The notes under the pieces were generated by a model, which had not been told where the DNA came from, searched no databases, and saw only the letters and a program-made list of their open reading frames with translations. From Arthrobacter sp. UNC362MFTsu5.1 (GTDB lineage Bacteria > Actinomycetota > Actinomycetes > Actinomycetales > Micrococcaceae), in the NCBI RefSeq assembly GCF_000685965.1, contig NZ_JMLE01000022.1:1-64000 (forward strand): DNA of 64,000 bases. The letters are read 5' to 3'. Position numbers and translations under genes: made by a program. Of the stretch, positions 40,982-49,840 are shown piece by piece (the stretch's first letter is position 1; each line of letters opens with the position of its first letter).

Positions 40982-42208
40982 GTGTTCAGGATAGTGAAAA
41001 TGCTTGTTTCGGGCCTGGCGGTGGCACTGGGCCTCAGCTTGGCGGCCATTCAGCCCGTCCAGGCAGCACCGGCTGCCGCCCAGGTGTACCTGAACCCCAA
41101 TACCGGGCCCGTCGGATCGGCGGTGACAGTGAGCGGAACAGGATTCAAGGCTTCCACCACGGGAACCGTGATAATAGGCTCCACCACGTTTTCCTTCAAG
41201 ACGGCGGCAGCGGGCACCTTCAGCACCTCAATCACCATCCCCGAGGCGGCCACGGGGGCGTTGACCATTACAGCGAAAACCTCCTCCATCAAGTCCTCGG
41301 CAGTGTTCACCGTGACTTCTTCGGCCCCGGCCATTCCTCCGGTGAGCACGGCGGCGCTCCGCTTTGGGGCGGCCACGCCGGGCGGCCCGCTGGCTGGAGC
41401 CGAGCTGGACGAAGTGGCGCGGATATCGGGGGAGAGCCCGTCCACCGTGTTGTTCTACAAAGACTTCCTGCAGGCACCGCCCATCGCGGAGTTGAATGCA
41501 GTGCGGTCCCGCGGAGCCGTCCCCTTGATCACGTGGGAACCGTGGGCCTGGGGCGGCGGCCTGGCGCAGCCAGCGTACGCCCTGGACAGGATCGCCGCGG
41601 GCGACTTTGACGCCTACATAACGCAGTGGGGGCAGGCGCTGGCATCGTGGGGTCAGCCGGTCCAGCTACGGTTCGCCCACGAGATGAACGGCAACTGGTA
41701 CCCGTGGGCGGAGGGTGTGAACGGCAACCAGCCCGGCGACTATGTACAGGCGTGGCGGCACGTGCACGACGTCGTTGCAGCAACCGGCGCCAGCAACGTG
41801 GACTGGGTATGGAGCCCGAACGTTCCGTACTTTGGCTCGACCGATCTTGCCGGACTGTTCCCGGGCGCCGGCTACGTGAACGTTGTTGCCCTCGACGGCT
41901 ATAACTGGGGGACGTCGGCGTCGTGGAGCAGTTGGATGTCGCCGCAGGATCTCTTCGCGCCAGGCATTGCGAAATTGCGGACACTTGCGCCCGGACTCCC
42001 GATCCTGATCGCAGAGGTTGCGTCGGCCGAAGCCGGCGGCTCCAAAGCGCAGTGGAATACCGACCTGGTGAGCTATCTGGCAGCCCAGGCGGACGTGGAG
42101 GGATTCGTCTGGTTCCATATGCAGAAAGAAACGGACTGGCGCATCAACAGCAGCGACGCGTCGGCGGCAGCGTTCAACGCTGCGTTGGCAGCCCGCCGCG
42201 CGTCGTAG
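40982..42208 (+). CDS. Secreted glycoside hydrolase family 26 (beta-mannanase-like) protein with N-terminal IPT/TIG domain
   Basis: 408 residues from GTG; an ATG at 41000 is an alternative. A signal peptide (MLVSGLAVALGLSLAA, cleavage after VQAAPAA) is followed by an immunoglobulin-like IPT/TIG domain (LNPNTGPVGSAVTVSGTGFKAS). The GH26 catalytic region has the acid/base Glu in LRFAHEMNGNWYPW and the nucleophile Glu in PILIAEVASAE. It likely hydrolyses mannan or a related beta-glycan outside the cell. No sugar genes are adjacent. Confidence 0.88.
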   Translation: MFRIVKMLVSGLAVALGLSLAAIQPVQAAPAAAQVYLNPNTGPVGSAVTVSGTGFKASTTGTVIIGSTTFSFKTAAAGTFSTSITIPEAATGALTITAKTSSIKSSAVFTVTSSAPAIPPVSTAALRFGAATPGGPLAGAELDEVARISGESPSTVLFYKDFLQAPPIAELNAVRSRGAVPLITWEPWAWGGGLAQPAYALDRIAAGDFDAYITQWGQALASWGQPVQLRFAHEMNGNWYPWAEGVNGNQPGDYVQAWRHVHDVVAATGASNVDWVWSPNVPYFGSTDLAGLFPGAGYVNVVALDGYNWGTSASWSSWMSPQDLFAPGIAKLRTLAPGLPILIAEVASAEAGGSKAQWNTDLVSYLAAQADVEGFVWFHMQKETDWRINSSDASAAAFNAALAARRAS

Positions 42209-42238
42209 GGCGGTTTCTGGGGCGGGGTAGGGCCCGCG

Positions 42239-42658
42239 TCAGGCGAGGAACTGCTCCAGCTGTTCTTCCAGGGCAGAGGCGTTCTTGAGTTCGCATTCCC
42301 AGACGGTGAGTACTTTCCAGCCGGAGGCTTCCAGGAGCCGGCGCTGTTCGGCGTCGCGGTTCCTGGTGCGGGTCCGTTTCGCCTCCCAGAACTCCGCGTT
42401 CGCCTTGGGAGCGTGTTGCCCGGCCTTGCAGTCGTGGAAATGCCAGAAACAGCCGTTGACGAAGATGACCTTATGCCGCCCCGCGAACACCAGGTCCGGA
42501 TTGCCCGGGAGTTTGCCGCCGCGGGCGCTGCCGTGCAACCGGTAGCGGTAGCCCTTGGCGTGCAGGAGGCTCCGCACGAGCAGCTCCGGTTTGGTGTTCT
42601 TGCCCCGGATCCTGGACATGTTCCAGCTGCGCCGTTCGGGAGTCAGCTGGTCAGCCAT
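42239..42658 (-). CDS. vsr: Very short patch repair endonuclease
   Basis: 139 residues. NMSRIRGKNTKPELLVRSLL, the catalytic Asp in NPDLVFAG and the zinc/active-site segment FVNGCFWHFHDC identify a Vsr nuclease, which nicks beside T:G mismatches arising from 5-methylcytosine deamination. Vsr usually sits beside a cytosine-5 methyltransferase; none is found in this window, so this one is an orphan locally. It lies 6 kb from McrBC, also concerned with modified cytosine. Confidence 0.95.
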   Translation of the reverse strand: MADQLTPERRSWNMSRIRGKNTKPELLVRSLLHAKGYRYRLHGSARGGKLPGNPDLVFAGRHKVIFVNGCFWHFHDCKAGQHAPKANAEFWEAKRTRTRNRDAEQRRLLEASGWKVLTVWECELKNASALEEQLEQFLA

Positions 42659-42684
42659 GAATTAAGTTTAGGCGGCTGCCGTCC

Positions 42685-43119
42685 CTAGATTTCGCGCTCC
42701 GGATGTTCCCCGAACTGGAAGTGCCGTCCGCTGACCGCAACCGGCTCGATCTCAACGTAGAAGTCCTTCAGCGTGGGCACCCAAGGCTTCAAGCCGAGCG
42801 ATTCCGCCACCGCGATGTCGGCCGACTGGTCCAGGACCCGCGCTGTTCCGCGAAGCACCACGGACCAGGCCTCGTCTGACATGATGCCGTCCGTCTCAAA
42901 GAGGACTTTGGCGTTGATGGTCAGCTCTGCAAGCTTGTTCCCCGGAGCTGTCCGGAGATACAGCTTGCGGCCGCCCACGGCGTAGTTGACCGGGAAGATA
43001 TCCGGTTCGCCGCCCACGGTCACAACCAGCCGGCCGTGCTTGGTGCCCTCCAGGAGCTTCCACGACTGGTCATCGTCAAGGTTCAGAATGGGATTGCCGT
43101 CTTCGTGTGTGAACATCAT
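42685..43119 (-). CDS. Pyridoxamine 5'-phosphate oxidase-like (PPOX) FMN-binding protein
   Basis: 144 residues. The split-barrel pattern LEGTKHGRLVVTVGGEPDIFPVNYAVGGRKLYLRTAPGNK, shown here as consecutive family landmarks, is typical of the short PPOX/F420-type flavin proteins abundant in actinomycetes. VLFETD, WSVVLRGTARVL and YVEIEPVAVSGRHF follow. It may reduce or bind a flavin or F420; the substrate is not known. Adjacent genes do not suggest a pathway. Confidence 0.85.
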   Translation of the reverse strand: MMFTHEDGNPILNLDDDQSWKLLEGTKHGRLVVTVGGEPDIFPVNYAVGGRKLYLRTAPGNKLAELTINAKVLFETDGIMSDEAWSVVLRGTARVLDQSADIAVAESLGLKPWVPTLKDFYVEIEPVAVSGRHFQFGEHPEREI

Positions 43120-43160
43120 GAGCCCTATTGTTCAGCCGGCGGCAGGCGATGGCCAGTGTC

Positions 43161-43430
43161 TTAAGGACGCATTCTCATTACGGTGACGCCGTGCCGGGAG
43201 CATTCTGCGGTCCAGCCGAGCGGTGTCACCTGCACCTTCATGCGGCGCCGGCAGGCGGCGCAGTAGCGCGGCGGTTCCAGCGTGAGCCGCTCACCGCAGC
43301 GGAGGTGAACGTCCGACGTCGGGCCGGCGCCGCCGTCGGACGGCTCGCCGCAGTGTCCGCAATACTGTGCCGGATCGCTGGTTGGGCTGGTGGAAACCCC
43401 GGTGGTTGAGTTCGTCTGCACGGCGGTCAT
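43161..43430 (-). CDS. bsaP: Biotin synthase auxiliary protein
   Basis: 89 residues; ATG at 43430 overlaps the bioB stop (ATGA), so the pair is translationally coupled. Six cysteines occur at 24, 27 (YCGHCGE), 45 (LRCGE), 57, 60 (YCAACRR) and 77 (AECSRHG), fitting a metal or Fe-S site. A small Cys-rich protein just after bioB matches mycobacterial BsaP (Rv1590-like), needed for biotin synthase to make biotin from dethiobiotin. Identification is by size, position and cysteines; only the region after residue 20 is likely conserved. Confidence 0.82.
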   Translation of the reverse strand: MTAVQTNSTTGVSTSPTSDPAQYCGHCGEPSDGGAGPTSDVHLRCGERLTLEPPRYCAACRRRMKVQVTPLGWTAECSRHGVTVMRMRP

Positions 43431-44461
43431 AGTGTCTTTTGGAGTTCCTTGATGGGCATGTTCAGCTCCACGAGGAGGTTGAGGTCGGCGGTGGCGGGGC
43501 GGCCGAGGGTGGTGAGGTAGTTGCCGACGATGACGGCGTTGATGCCGCCGAGGAGGCCTTCGCGGGTGCCGAGGTCGCCGAGGGTCAGTTCCCGGCCGCC
43601 GGCGTAGCGCAGCACGGTGCGGGGCATGGCGAGGCGGAACGCGGCAATCGCGCGGAGGGCGTCCTTGCCGTCCATGATGCCCTGGTTTTCCAGCGGGGTG
43701 CCGGGGCGGGGGTTGAGGAAGTTCAGCGGGACTTCGTGGGGTTCGAGGGCTGCGAGCTGGGCTGCGAGTTCGGCCCGCTGTTCGAGGGTTTCGCCCATGC
43801 CGATCAGGGCGCCGCAGCACAGTTCCATGCCGGCGGCCTTGACCATGTTGCAGGTCTCGAGGCGTTCTTCGTAGCTGTGGGTGGTGACGACTTCGGGGAA
43901 GTAGCTGCGGGCGGTTTCGAGGTTGTGGTTGTAGCGGTGCACGCCCCATTCGGCGAGCTGTTCCACTTGGCGCTGGGTGAGCATGCCCAGGGAGCAGGCG
44001 ATGTTGATGTCCACGGCTTCGTTGATGCGGTCGATCGCGAACTTGATCTGGTTCATGAGTTTGATGTCGGGGCCGCGGACGGCGGCGACGATGCAGAACT
44101 CGGTGGCCCCCGTCGCGGCGGTTTCCTTGGCGGCTTTGACGAGTTCGGGAATGTCGAGCCAGACGCCTCTTACCGGGCTGTCAAAGAGGCCGGACTGGCT
44201 GCAGAAGTGGCAGTCCTCGGGGCAACCGCCGGTCTTGATCGAGATGATGCCTTCCACTTCGACGTCCTCCCCGCAGTGCTTGAGGCGCACTTCGTGGGCC
44301 AGCTGCAGCGCGGCGGGAAGGGCGGCGTCCGGGAGGCGGAGGATCTCTTCGAGCTGCGGCTGGGTCAGGCCGATGCCGTCTTCGAGGACCTGACGGCGGG
44401 CGGTTTCAAGGATTTTCGCGCTTGTTTCGTCGATGGTTGGAACGGCTGCCTGAATCGTCAT
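43427..44461 (-). CDS. bioB: Biotin synthase (radical SAM)
   Basis: 344 residues, full length. The radical SAM cluster motif is in GGCPEDCHFCSQSG (CxxxCxxC). SLGMLTQRQVEQLAEWGVHRYNHNLET and LNFLNPRPGTPLE contain residues of the second [2Fe-2S] cluster and substrate pocket, with Arg of the AGGRELTLGD segment also conserved. It inserts sulfur into dethiobiotin. It is followed by bsaP with overlapping stop/start. The other biotin genes (bioA, bioD, bioF) are not in the window. Confidence 0.97.
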   Translation of the reverse strand: MTIQAAVPTIDETSAKILETARRQVLEDGIGLTQPQLEEILRLPDAALPAALQLAHEVRLKHCGEDVEVEGIISIKTGGCPEDCHFCSQSGLFDSPVRGVWLDIPELVKAAKETAATGATEFCIVAAVRGPDIKLMNQIKFAIDRINEAVDINIACSLGMLTQRQVEQLAEWGVHRYNHNLETARSYFPEVVTTHSYEERLETCNMVKAAGMELCCGALIGMGETLEQRAELAAQLAALEPHEVPLNFLNPRPGTPLENQGIMDGKDALRAIAAFRLAMPRTVLRYAGGRELTLGDLGTREGLLGGINAVIVGNYLTTLGRPATADLNLLVELNMPIKELQKTL

Positions 44462-44743
44462 TGAGGGGTCCTTTTCGCGGGGACGGCTGGTCGCCTCTGA
44501 CGCTAGTTTGGCTTTTTGTTGGCTTTTTTGTGGGAAGTAAACAAAGAGCAGGCGCTGAACTTGGGCAGCTGTTTTCGGGGTGGAGTCTGGGCGGTGTGAC
44601 TTCCTAACGGAAGCAGCGGGTGATACACCGGAGGCTGTGGATAACTTTGAGCGCCAAAGTGTGACCTCAGTTACCCTTTAACCATCGTCCGGATTTATTG
44701 CGGGCGTTCGGACGTCTTGAAACTATCGGGGGAATAGCTGCCC

Positions 44744-45406
44744 ATGACATCTCGTACTTTGCCTTCCGCACGGTTGCGCTATTCCGCCGCTGCAGTTTTT
44801 GTCGCTTCTGTCCTGGTTTTGTCGGCGTGCAACGGGGGCGGCACTACGCCCGGGAATGAGGGTACGTCGGCGTCCGCCTCGGCTTCCGCTTCTGCCTCGT
44901 CCACGCCAAGCCCGACGCCGACTCCCACCGCGGCCTACAAGCCCGCCGACGCCAAGGGAAAAGCCCAGAACGTTCCCGTTCCGGTGCTGCCCGAAGCCGC
45001 CAAGGCGGAGACGAAGGAAGGGCTGGAAGCTTTCGCTCACTATTGGTACTCGACGCTTAGCTATGCCTACGAGACCGGCGACACGTCTGTAATGGATGAA
45101 ATTACTATGACCGGCTGCGCCAACTGCGAAGAGGCAAGAAAGGTCATAGCTAACTGGAACTCAGGTGGCCGATGGCTTGAGGGCGGCAAGATCACAACCC
45201 CGGCGATTGAAACGACCTTCAAAGTGGCTTCGGATGGAAACTATCAGGTGATAGTTCAAGTCCAGCAAACGGAAATTCGGGCTTACAAATCAGATGGCTC
45301 TCAGTCGGACAGTGTGATTCCTGCTTCGGATGTCGCTCAGATTTTTATGGCCAATAGGTCCCCTAATGGCTGGCAGCTTGCCGACGTGCAACGTCTCAAC
45401 GGTTAG
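44744..45406 (+). CDS. Lipoprotein, DUF6318-like
   Basis: 220 residues. A signal peptide with lipobox VLVLSAC (Cys about 29) is followed by a Ser/Ala and Pro/Thr-rich spacer (SASASASASS, TPSPTPTPTA). The folded region (FAHYWYSTLSYAYETGDTSV, GCANCEEARKVIANW with two Cys) matches a domain frequent in Arthrobacter lipoproteins, DUF6318, of unknown function. DNA here is less GC-rich than the surroundings. It is 8 bases upstream of a secreted PKD-domain protein, probably as an operon. Confidence 0.82.
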   Translation: MTSRTLPSARLRYSAAAVFVASVLVLSACNGGGTTPGNEGTSASASASASASSTPSPTPTPTAAYKPADAKGKAQNVPVPVLPEAAKAETKEGLEAFAHYWYSTLSYAYETGDTSVMDEITMTGCANCEEARKVIANWNSGGRWLEGGKITTPAIETTFKVASDGNYQVIVQVQQTEIRAYKSDGSQSDSVIPASDVAQIFMANRSPNGWQLADVQRLNG

Positions 45407-45414
45407 CCGAATCC

Positions 45415-46371
45415 ATGACAGGGGGAGCGTGGACGAAGAGACTTATTGTTTCCGTGCTGCTAGCGGCAATGGCCCATGTCGCCACATACACGCCGCTAGC
45501 GGCGTCCGAGGGATCTGATGAGGGGCCACTAGCGGGCTTCGCCCCTGGCGGCGTTGATGTCGGAGGATCTAAGACAATCTGGGTGGTCGACCCAGAAACT
45601 GGAACCTACGTTCCATCTACGACCGGAATCGCAACTGACCCCAACCAGTACAAATACGAACTCCAGTGCCACTTAGGCGGCGCCGATTTCGATACACCCT
45701 GTTTAGCCCGGCAGTTGGAATGCAAGAACGGCCCCGATGGCAAGGACGGCATCCCCGTCGTCTGGCTCAAAGCCCCGAAGGGCGTGGAGAACCCCGCCTG
45801 GACGTTCCATTCAGGCCCCACCTGCCTTTTCGATCCGCGACCCGAGGACCTGCTTCCGCGCATTGCGGCATTGATTCAGAACGAGTTCCAGAAGCTTCCC
45901 GTGGCCGCAGGAACCGTCACGGCGCAACCGAGCCCGCATACCCTTCGCGGAGCCGAGACGAATTTCTTCACGGACTCGGCAGAGCAGACTTTCGACATCA
46001 CCATCCTGGCCCAGAAGGTGCACGTCGTGGCGACCCCGGCCCAATACACCTGGAGCTACGGCGACGGAACAACACTTGGCCCCCAGCAATCCGCAGGCGG
46101 CCCGCTGCCACAGGACCGCTGGGGTGAAAGGACCCGCACCAGCCACGTCTACACGCAGACCGGCGACTTCCAAGTGGTGCTCACGACGCACTTCCAGGGA
46201 ACTTACTCCGTCAACAACGGCCCGCCACTGCCAATCCCTGGTCAAGGCCAGTTCAGTTCGCCGCCTCAGACCATCAGTGTGTGGCGTTCCATCACCCGCA
46301 ACTACGCCGACGACTGCATCAAAAACCCGCAAGGCCAAGGCTGCCCGGGAGCCGCGCCGCCTACCCCCTAG
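45415..46371 (+). CDS. Secreted PKD-domain protein
   Basis: 318 residues with an N-terminal signal helix (RLIVSVLLAAMAHVATYT). A PKD-like module is seen in QYTWSYGDGTTLGPQ and RTSHVYTQTGDFQVVLTTHF, folding as an Ig-like sandwich outside the cell. The N-terminal 130 residues contain cysteines (LQCHLGG, LARQLECKNG) and no recognised domain. Together with the upstream lipoprotein it forms a small surface operon, common in this genus and of unknown role. Confidence 0.78.
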   Translation: MTGGAWTKRLIVSVLLAAMAHVATYTPLAASEGSDEGPLAGFAPGGVDVGGSKTIWVVDPETGTYVPSTTGIATDPNQYKYELQCHLGGADFDTPCLARQLECKNGPDGKDGIPVVWLKAPKGVENPAWTFHSGPTCLFDPRPEDLLPRIAALIQNEFQKLPVAAGTVTAQPSPHTLRGAETNFFTDSAEQTFDITILAQKVHVVATPAQYTWSYGDGTTLGPQQSAGGPLPQDRWGERTRTSHVYTQTGDFQVVLTTHFQGTYSVNNGPPLPIPGQGQFSSPPQTISVWRSITRNYADDCIKNPQGQGCPGAAPPTP

Positions 46372-46423
46372 CCGGCCACCTCCTGGCTAGACCAACCCCT
46401 AGCCAGCCCAGTCCGCCCCCCGT

Positions 46424-47734
46424 CTAGGACTGCAGTTCCCGGTCGACCCGCTCCATCCGGGCCCGGACCAGCTGAAAGCGAGGATCGCCGGGCCCGATCA
46501 AGCTGGCAATGGCCGCCGCGCCTTCGGTATCTGACGCACCCATGTCGCTGGCACACCACTGCATGATGAGTTGCGCGTCGCCGCTGGAGCGGACCGACGC
46601 GCCCACGGCCTCATTCAGCTCGTCCCGCATCAGCTCGATGGACAGGTTCACCGAACGGTTGAGCAGCTTCGCAGGGTAGGCGCCCAGTGCCTGGGCCACC
46701 CGGCCTTCCCTCAGGTGGCCGGCAACGACCGATGCGTCCGTGACCACATGAACTGCCGACGAGAAGCGGTACGGGTTTGGTTCCACCACGTTGCCGAGGA
46801 TCCCGCGGATTCGATGCATCTCGGTCCGGATAGCCGTGGCCGCGCCGTCCTCGCCGTGCAATCGGTACGCCAGCTCATCGGCACTCCACCCCTGGGACCT
46901 GGATGCGAGCAGGGCCAGGATCTCTGCACGGCGCAGCGTCAGCGGAAGGCGGGTGCCGCCGTCGAGCTCGGCGCTGGGAGCGTCACCCAGCAACCTCAGC
47001 ATCAGCGTCGAACGTACCCCGCCCGTATGCGTGCCGCCGATCTGCTCCCGGGCCGCCGGAGCGCCGGCAGACTTCAACAACTCCTCCGCCAGCCGCACCC
47101 CGCAGCGCACCATGCGGAGGCTGTCCGGTGTCACCGATTCGAAGGGGCCGGAAACATCGAGTACTCCCACCACTTCGCCCGTGAACGGGTCGCGGATGGG
47201 TGCAGCCGTGCACGCCCAGTCGTGATGCGTGCGCACCAGGTGTTCGGCGGAGAATAACTGCGCCGGCGCGCCGGTCACGAGGGCCTCGCTGATGGCGTTG
47301 GTCCCGACGCCGGATTCGGACCAGTCGGCGCCCTCCACAAACTCGAGCGAGTCGGCCAGCCTCAGCGCTTGCCGGCTGCCCACCCGCCACAGCACCTCAC
47401 CCTGCCGGTCCGTGACGATCAGCAGGTGGCGCCCCGCCGACGACTCGTCTGCCAGCAGCTGGGACAACGCCGGCATCACGGTGGCCAACCGGTGCCCGGC
47501 GCTGAGCGAGCGTGCCTCGGATACGTCGTGCCGGTGAACCGGCCTGTGTTGATCAGGGTCGATGCCCAGCGCCAGCGAACGCTGCCAGGACTTGATCAGT
47601 CCCGGAGAAATTGAGGGATCGGGGTTGCCCGAAATGGTGGCTTCGTGGGCTTTGCGCAGCGTGCGCGCATACTCCGCCGGAGCAGTAAACCGCAGGTCGC
47701 GAAGATGGGTGATCGCGCCGGTGCCCGTCCGCAT
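46424..47734 (-). CDS. GAF-domain transcriptional regulator (AcoR-like N-terminus, no AAA+ domain)
   Basis: 436 residues from ATG 47734 with GGGAG 7 bases before. An AcoR-like N-terminus (ISPGLIKSWQRSLALGIDPD) and GAF domain (LLIVTDRQGEVLWRVGS, ESGVGTNAISEALVTG, IRDPFTGEVVGVLDVSG) are present. The sigma-54 ATPase is missing; instead a C-terminal winged-helix-like region (LPLTLRRAEILALLASRSQGWSADELAY) may bind DNA. It is divergent from the flavin monooxygenase-dehydrogenase-OYE genes and likely activates them in response to an alcohol, ketone or aromatic. Confidence 0.85.
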   Translation of the reverse strand: MRTGTGAITHLRDLRFTAPAEYARTLRKAHEATISGNPDPSISPGLIKSWQRSLALGIDPDQHRPVHRHDVSEARSLSAGHRLATVMPALSQLLADESSAGRHLLIVTDRQGEVLWRVGSRQALRLADSLEFVEGADWSESGVGTNAISEALVTGAPAQLFSAEHLVRTHHDWACTAAPIRDPFTGEVVGVLDVSGPFESVTPDSLRMVRCGVRLAEELLKSAGAPAAREQIGGTHTGGVRSTLMLRLLGDAPSAELDGGTRLPLTLRRAEILALLASRSQGWSADELAYRLHGEDGAATAIRTEMHRIRGILGNVVEPNPYRFSSAVHVVTDASVVAGHLREGRVAQALGAYPAKLLNRSVNLSIELMRDELNEAVGASVRSSGDAQLIMQWCASDMGASDTEGAAAIASLIGPGDPRFQLVRARMERVDRELQS

Positions 47735-47906
47735 CCGCAATCTCCCAACTCGTCTTCGAATCGTGCTCGGACCGCCCGAAGAAATCGGGGAGGAGGCCGT
47801 GTCACTCGATTGTAACCCTAGGGGGCTTTTACTTGTGATGCGGGTCACGGCCGGGCGGGGCGACAAAACCGGTCGCGGCCCACCGCAAGCAACGGAAAGA
47901 GGAATC

Positions 47907-49697
47907 ATGCCTGAGACACCAAACGGCATCGTGGAGGCCTGGCTGGCGCAGTTCGATGAGGCGCTGCGCAGCAAGGACACCGACGCCGCAGTACAGCTGT
48001 TTGAAGACGAACCCTATTGGCGCGACTTTGTATCCTTCACCTGGAACCTCAAGACGCTCGAGGGCAGGGCCGAGATCAAACGCATGCTGGATGCCACGCT
48101 CGCGGACGTTCAGCCCACTAACTGGGCGCTCGCCGAGGATGCCACCGGGGACGCAGCGAACACCGAGGCCTGGGTGGACTTCGAAACCTCCCAGGCGCGG
48201 GGCTACGCCCACTTGCGTCTCCGCGACGGCAAGTGCTGGACGCTTCTCACCACCATGAAAGAGCTGAAGGGCTTCGAGGAGAAAAAGGGCCCCAACCGCG
48301 AGAAGGGTGTGGCGCACCAGATCAGCAAGGGCCGTAAATCGTGGCTGGAACTCAAGGAGGAGGAGGAAGCCCGCCTGGGATACGAAGACCAGCCATACAC
48401 CGTGATCATCGGCGGAGGCCAAGGCGGCATTGGACTCGGCGCACGGCTGCGACGGCTGGGTGTGCCCACCATCATCATCGAGAAGAACGAAAAACCCGGC
48501 GACTCCTGGCGGAACCGGTACAAGTCCCTCCACCTGCACGATCCCGTCTGGTACGACCACCTTCCCTACATGAAGTTCCCTGATGACTGGCCCGTTTTCG
48601 CGGCCAAGGACAAGATCGGCGACTGGCTCGAGAACTACACCCGGATCATGGAACTCAACTACTGGTCCAAGACCGAGTGCACCAACGCCCGCTTCGATGA
48701 AGCGTCCCAGGAGTGGATCGTGCAGGTAATGCGCGACGGCGAACCGGTCACCTTGCGTCCCAAGCAGCTGGTCTTCGCCCTGGGCGTCTCCGGATATCCG
48801 AACGTTCCAACGTTCGACGGTGCCGAGTCCTTCCTGGGACAGCAGTACCACTCGTCCAAGCACCCGGGCGGCGGAGACTGGACCGGCAAGAAGGCCGTGG
48901 TGATCGGGTCCAACAACTCGGCGCACGACATCTGCGCCGACCTGTGGGAACACGGCGCGGAGGTCACCATGGTCCAGCGGTCGTCAACACACATTGCCCG
49001 GAGCGAGTCACTCATGGACCTGGCCCTTGGCGACCTGTATTCGGAGAAGGCGTTAGCCAACGGTGTCACCACGGAGAAGGCCGATCTCCTCTTCGCGTCC
49101 TTGCCGTACCGGATCCTGCCCGAAGCCCAAATCCCCGTTTACGAGGAAATGGCCAGGCGCGACGCCGACTTCTACTCGCAGCTTGAGGCTGCCGGTTTCG
49201 ACCTGGACTTCGGGGTGGACGGTTCGGGCCTGTTCCTCAAGTACCTGAGGCGCGGCTCGGGCTACTACATCGACGTCGGCGCCTCCCAACTGATCATTGA
49301 CGGCCGGGTCAAGCTCGCTAACGGGCAAGTCACCAAAATCACCGGGAACGCCGTGGTCATGGACAGCGGAGCGGAGCTCGAAGCCGACGTCATCATCTAT
49401 GCCACCGGCTACGGATCCATGAACGGCTGGCTGGCCGACCTCGTCTCACCCGAGGTGGCTGACGCCGTCGGCAAATGCTGGGGCTTCGGCTCGGACACGC
49501 CCAAGGACCCAGGGCCGTGGGAGGGGGAGCTGCGCAACATGTGGAAGCCCACCAACGTTGAGAATCTCTGGATTCACGGCGGCAACCTGCACCAGAGCCG
49601 CCACTATTCCAACTACCTCGCCCTGCAGCTCAAGGCGCGGATGGAGGGACTGCCCACGCCGGTTTACGAGCTCCAGCCCACACACCACACGCGCTGA
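47907..49697 (+). CDS. Flavin-containing monooxygenase with N-terminal NTF2/SnoaL-like domain
   Basis: 596 residues from ATG 47907 with AGAGGA just before; earlier starts give no domain. Residues 1-130 are an NTF2-like domain (FDEALRSKDTDAAVQLFEDEPYWRDF). Then the FAD motif IIGGGQGGIGLGARLRRLG, FMO-type FLGQQYHSSKHPGGGDW (FxGxxxHSS), and the NADPH motif VIGSNNSAHDICADLWEHGAEV, ending with VIIYATGYGSMNGWL. It would insert oxygen into a carbonyl, N- or S-substrate. It is followed by a dehydrogenase and an ene-reductase. Confidence 0.9.
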   Translation: MPETPNGIVEAWLAQFDEALRSKDTDAAVQLFEDEPYWRDFVSFTWNLKTLEGRAEIKRMLDATLADVQPTNWALAEDATGDAANTEAWVDFETSQARGYAHLRLRDGKCWTLLTTMKELKGFEEKKGPNREKGVAHQISKGRKSWLELKEEEEARLGYEDQPYTVIIGGGQGGIGLGARLRRLGVPTIIIEKNEKPGDSWRNRYKSLHLHDPVWYDHLPYMKFPDDWPVFAAKDKIGDWLENYTRIMELNYWSKTECTNARFDEASQEWIVQVMRDGEPVTLRPKQLVFALGVSGYPNVPTFDGAESFLGQQYHSSKHPGGGDWTGKKAVVIGSNNSAHDICADLWEHGAEVTMVQRSSTHIARSESLMDLALGDLYSEKALANGVTTEKADLLFASLPYRILPEAQIPVYEEMARRDADFYSQLEAAGFDLDFGVDGSGLFLKYLRRGSGYYIDVGASQLIIDGRVKLANGQVTKITGNAVVMDSGAELEADVIIYATGYGSMNGWLADLVSPEVADAVGKCWGFGSDTPKDPGPWEGELRNMWKPTNVENLWIHGGNLHQSRHYSNYLALQLKARMEGLPTPVYELQPTHHTR

Positions 49698-49705
49698 CCA
49701 AACTG

Positions 49706-49766
49706 AGCAGGGGGGCCGTGACAACCACAGTTCCCCGGGACCACACTGGGGTGACGGACCCCTGCT
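49706..49766 (+). promoter_or_regulatory. Inverted repeat between monooxygenase and dehydrogenase genes
   Basis: AGCAGGGG (49706-49713) pairs with CCCCTGCT (49759-49766), 45 bases apart, in the 143-base gap. It could be an attenuator, processing site or part of a promoter for the downstream genes. Confidence 0.4.
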
Positions 49767-49840
49767 GTGACAGTCCAACGACATGCCGTGGATGCGCCTG
49801 ACCGGGTGCATCCACGGCCCCGTAAGCGAAGGAAAACACC

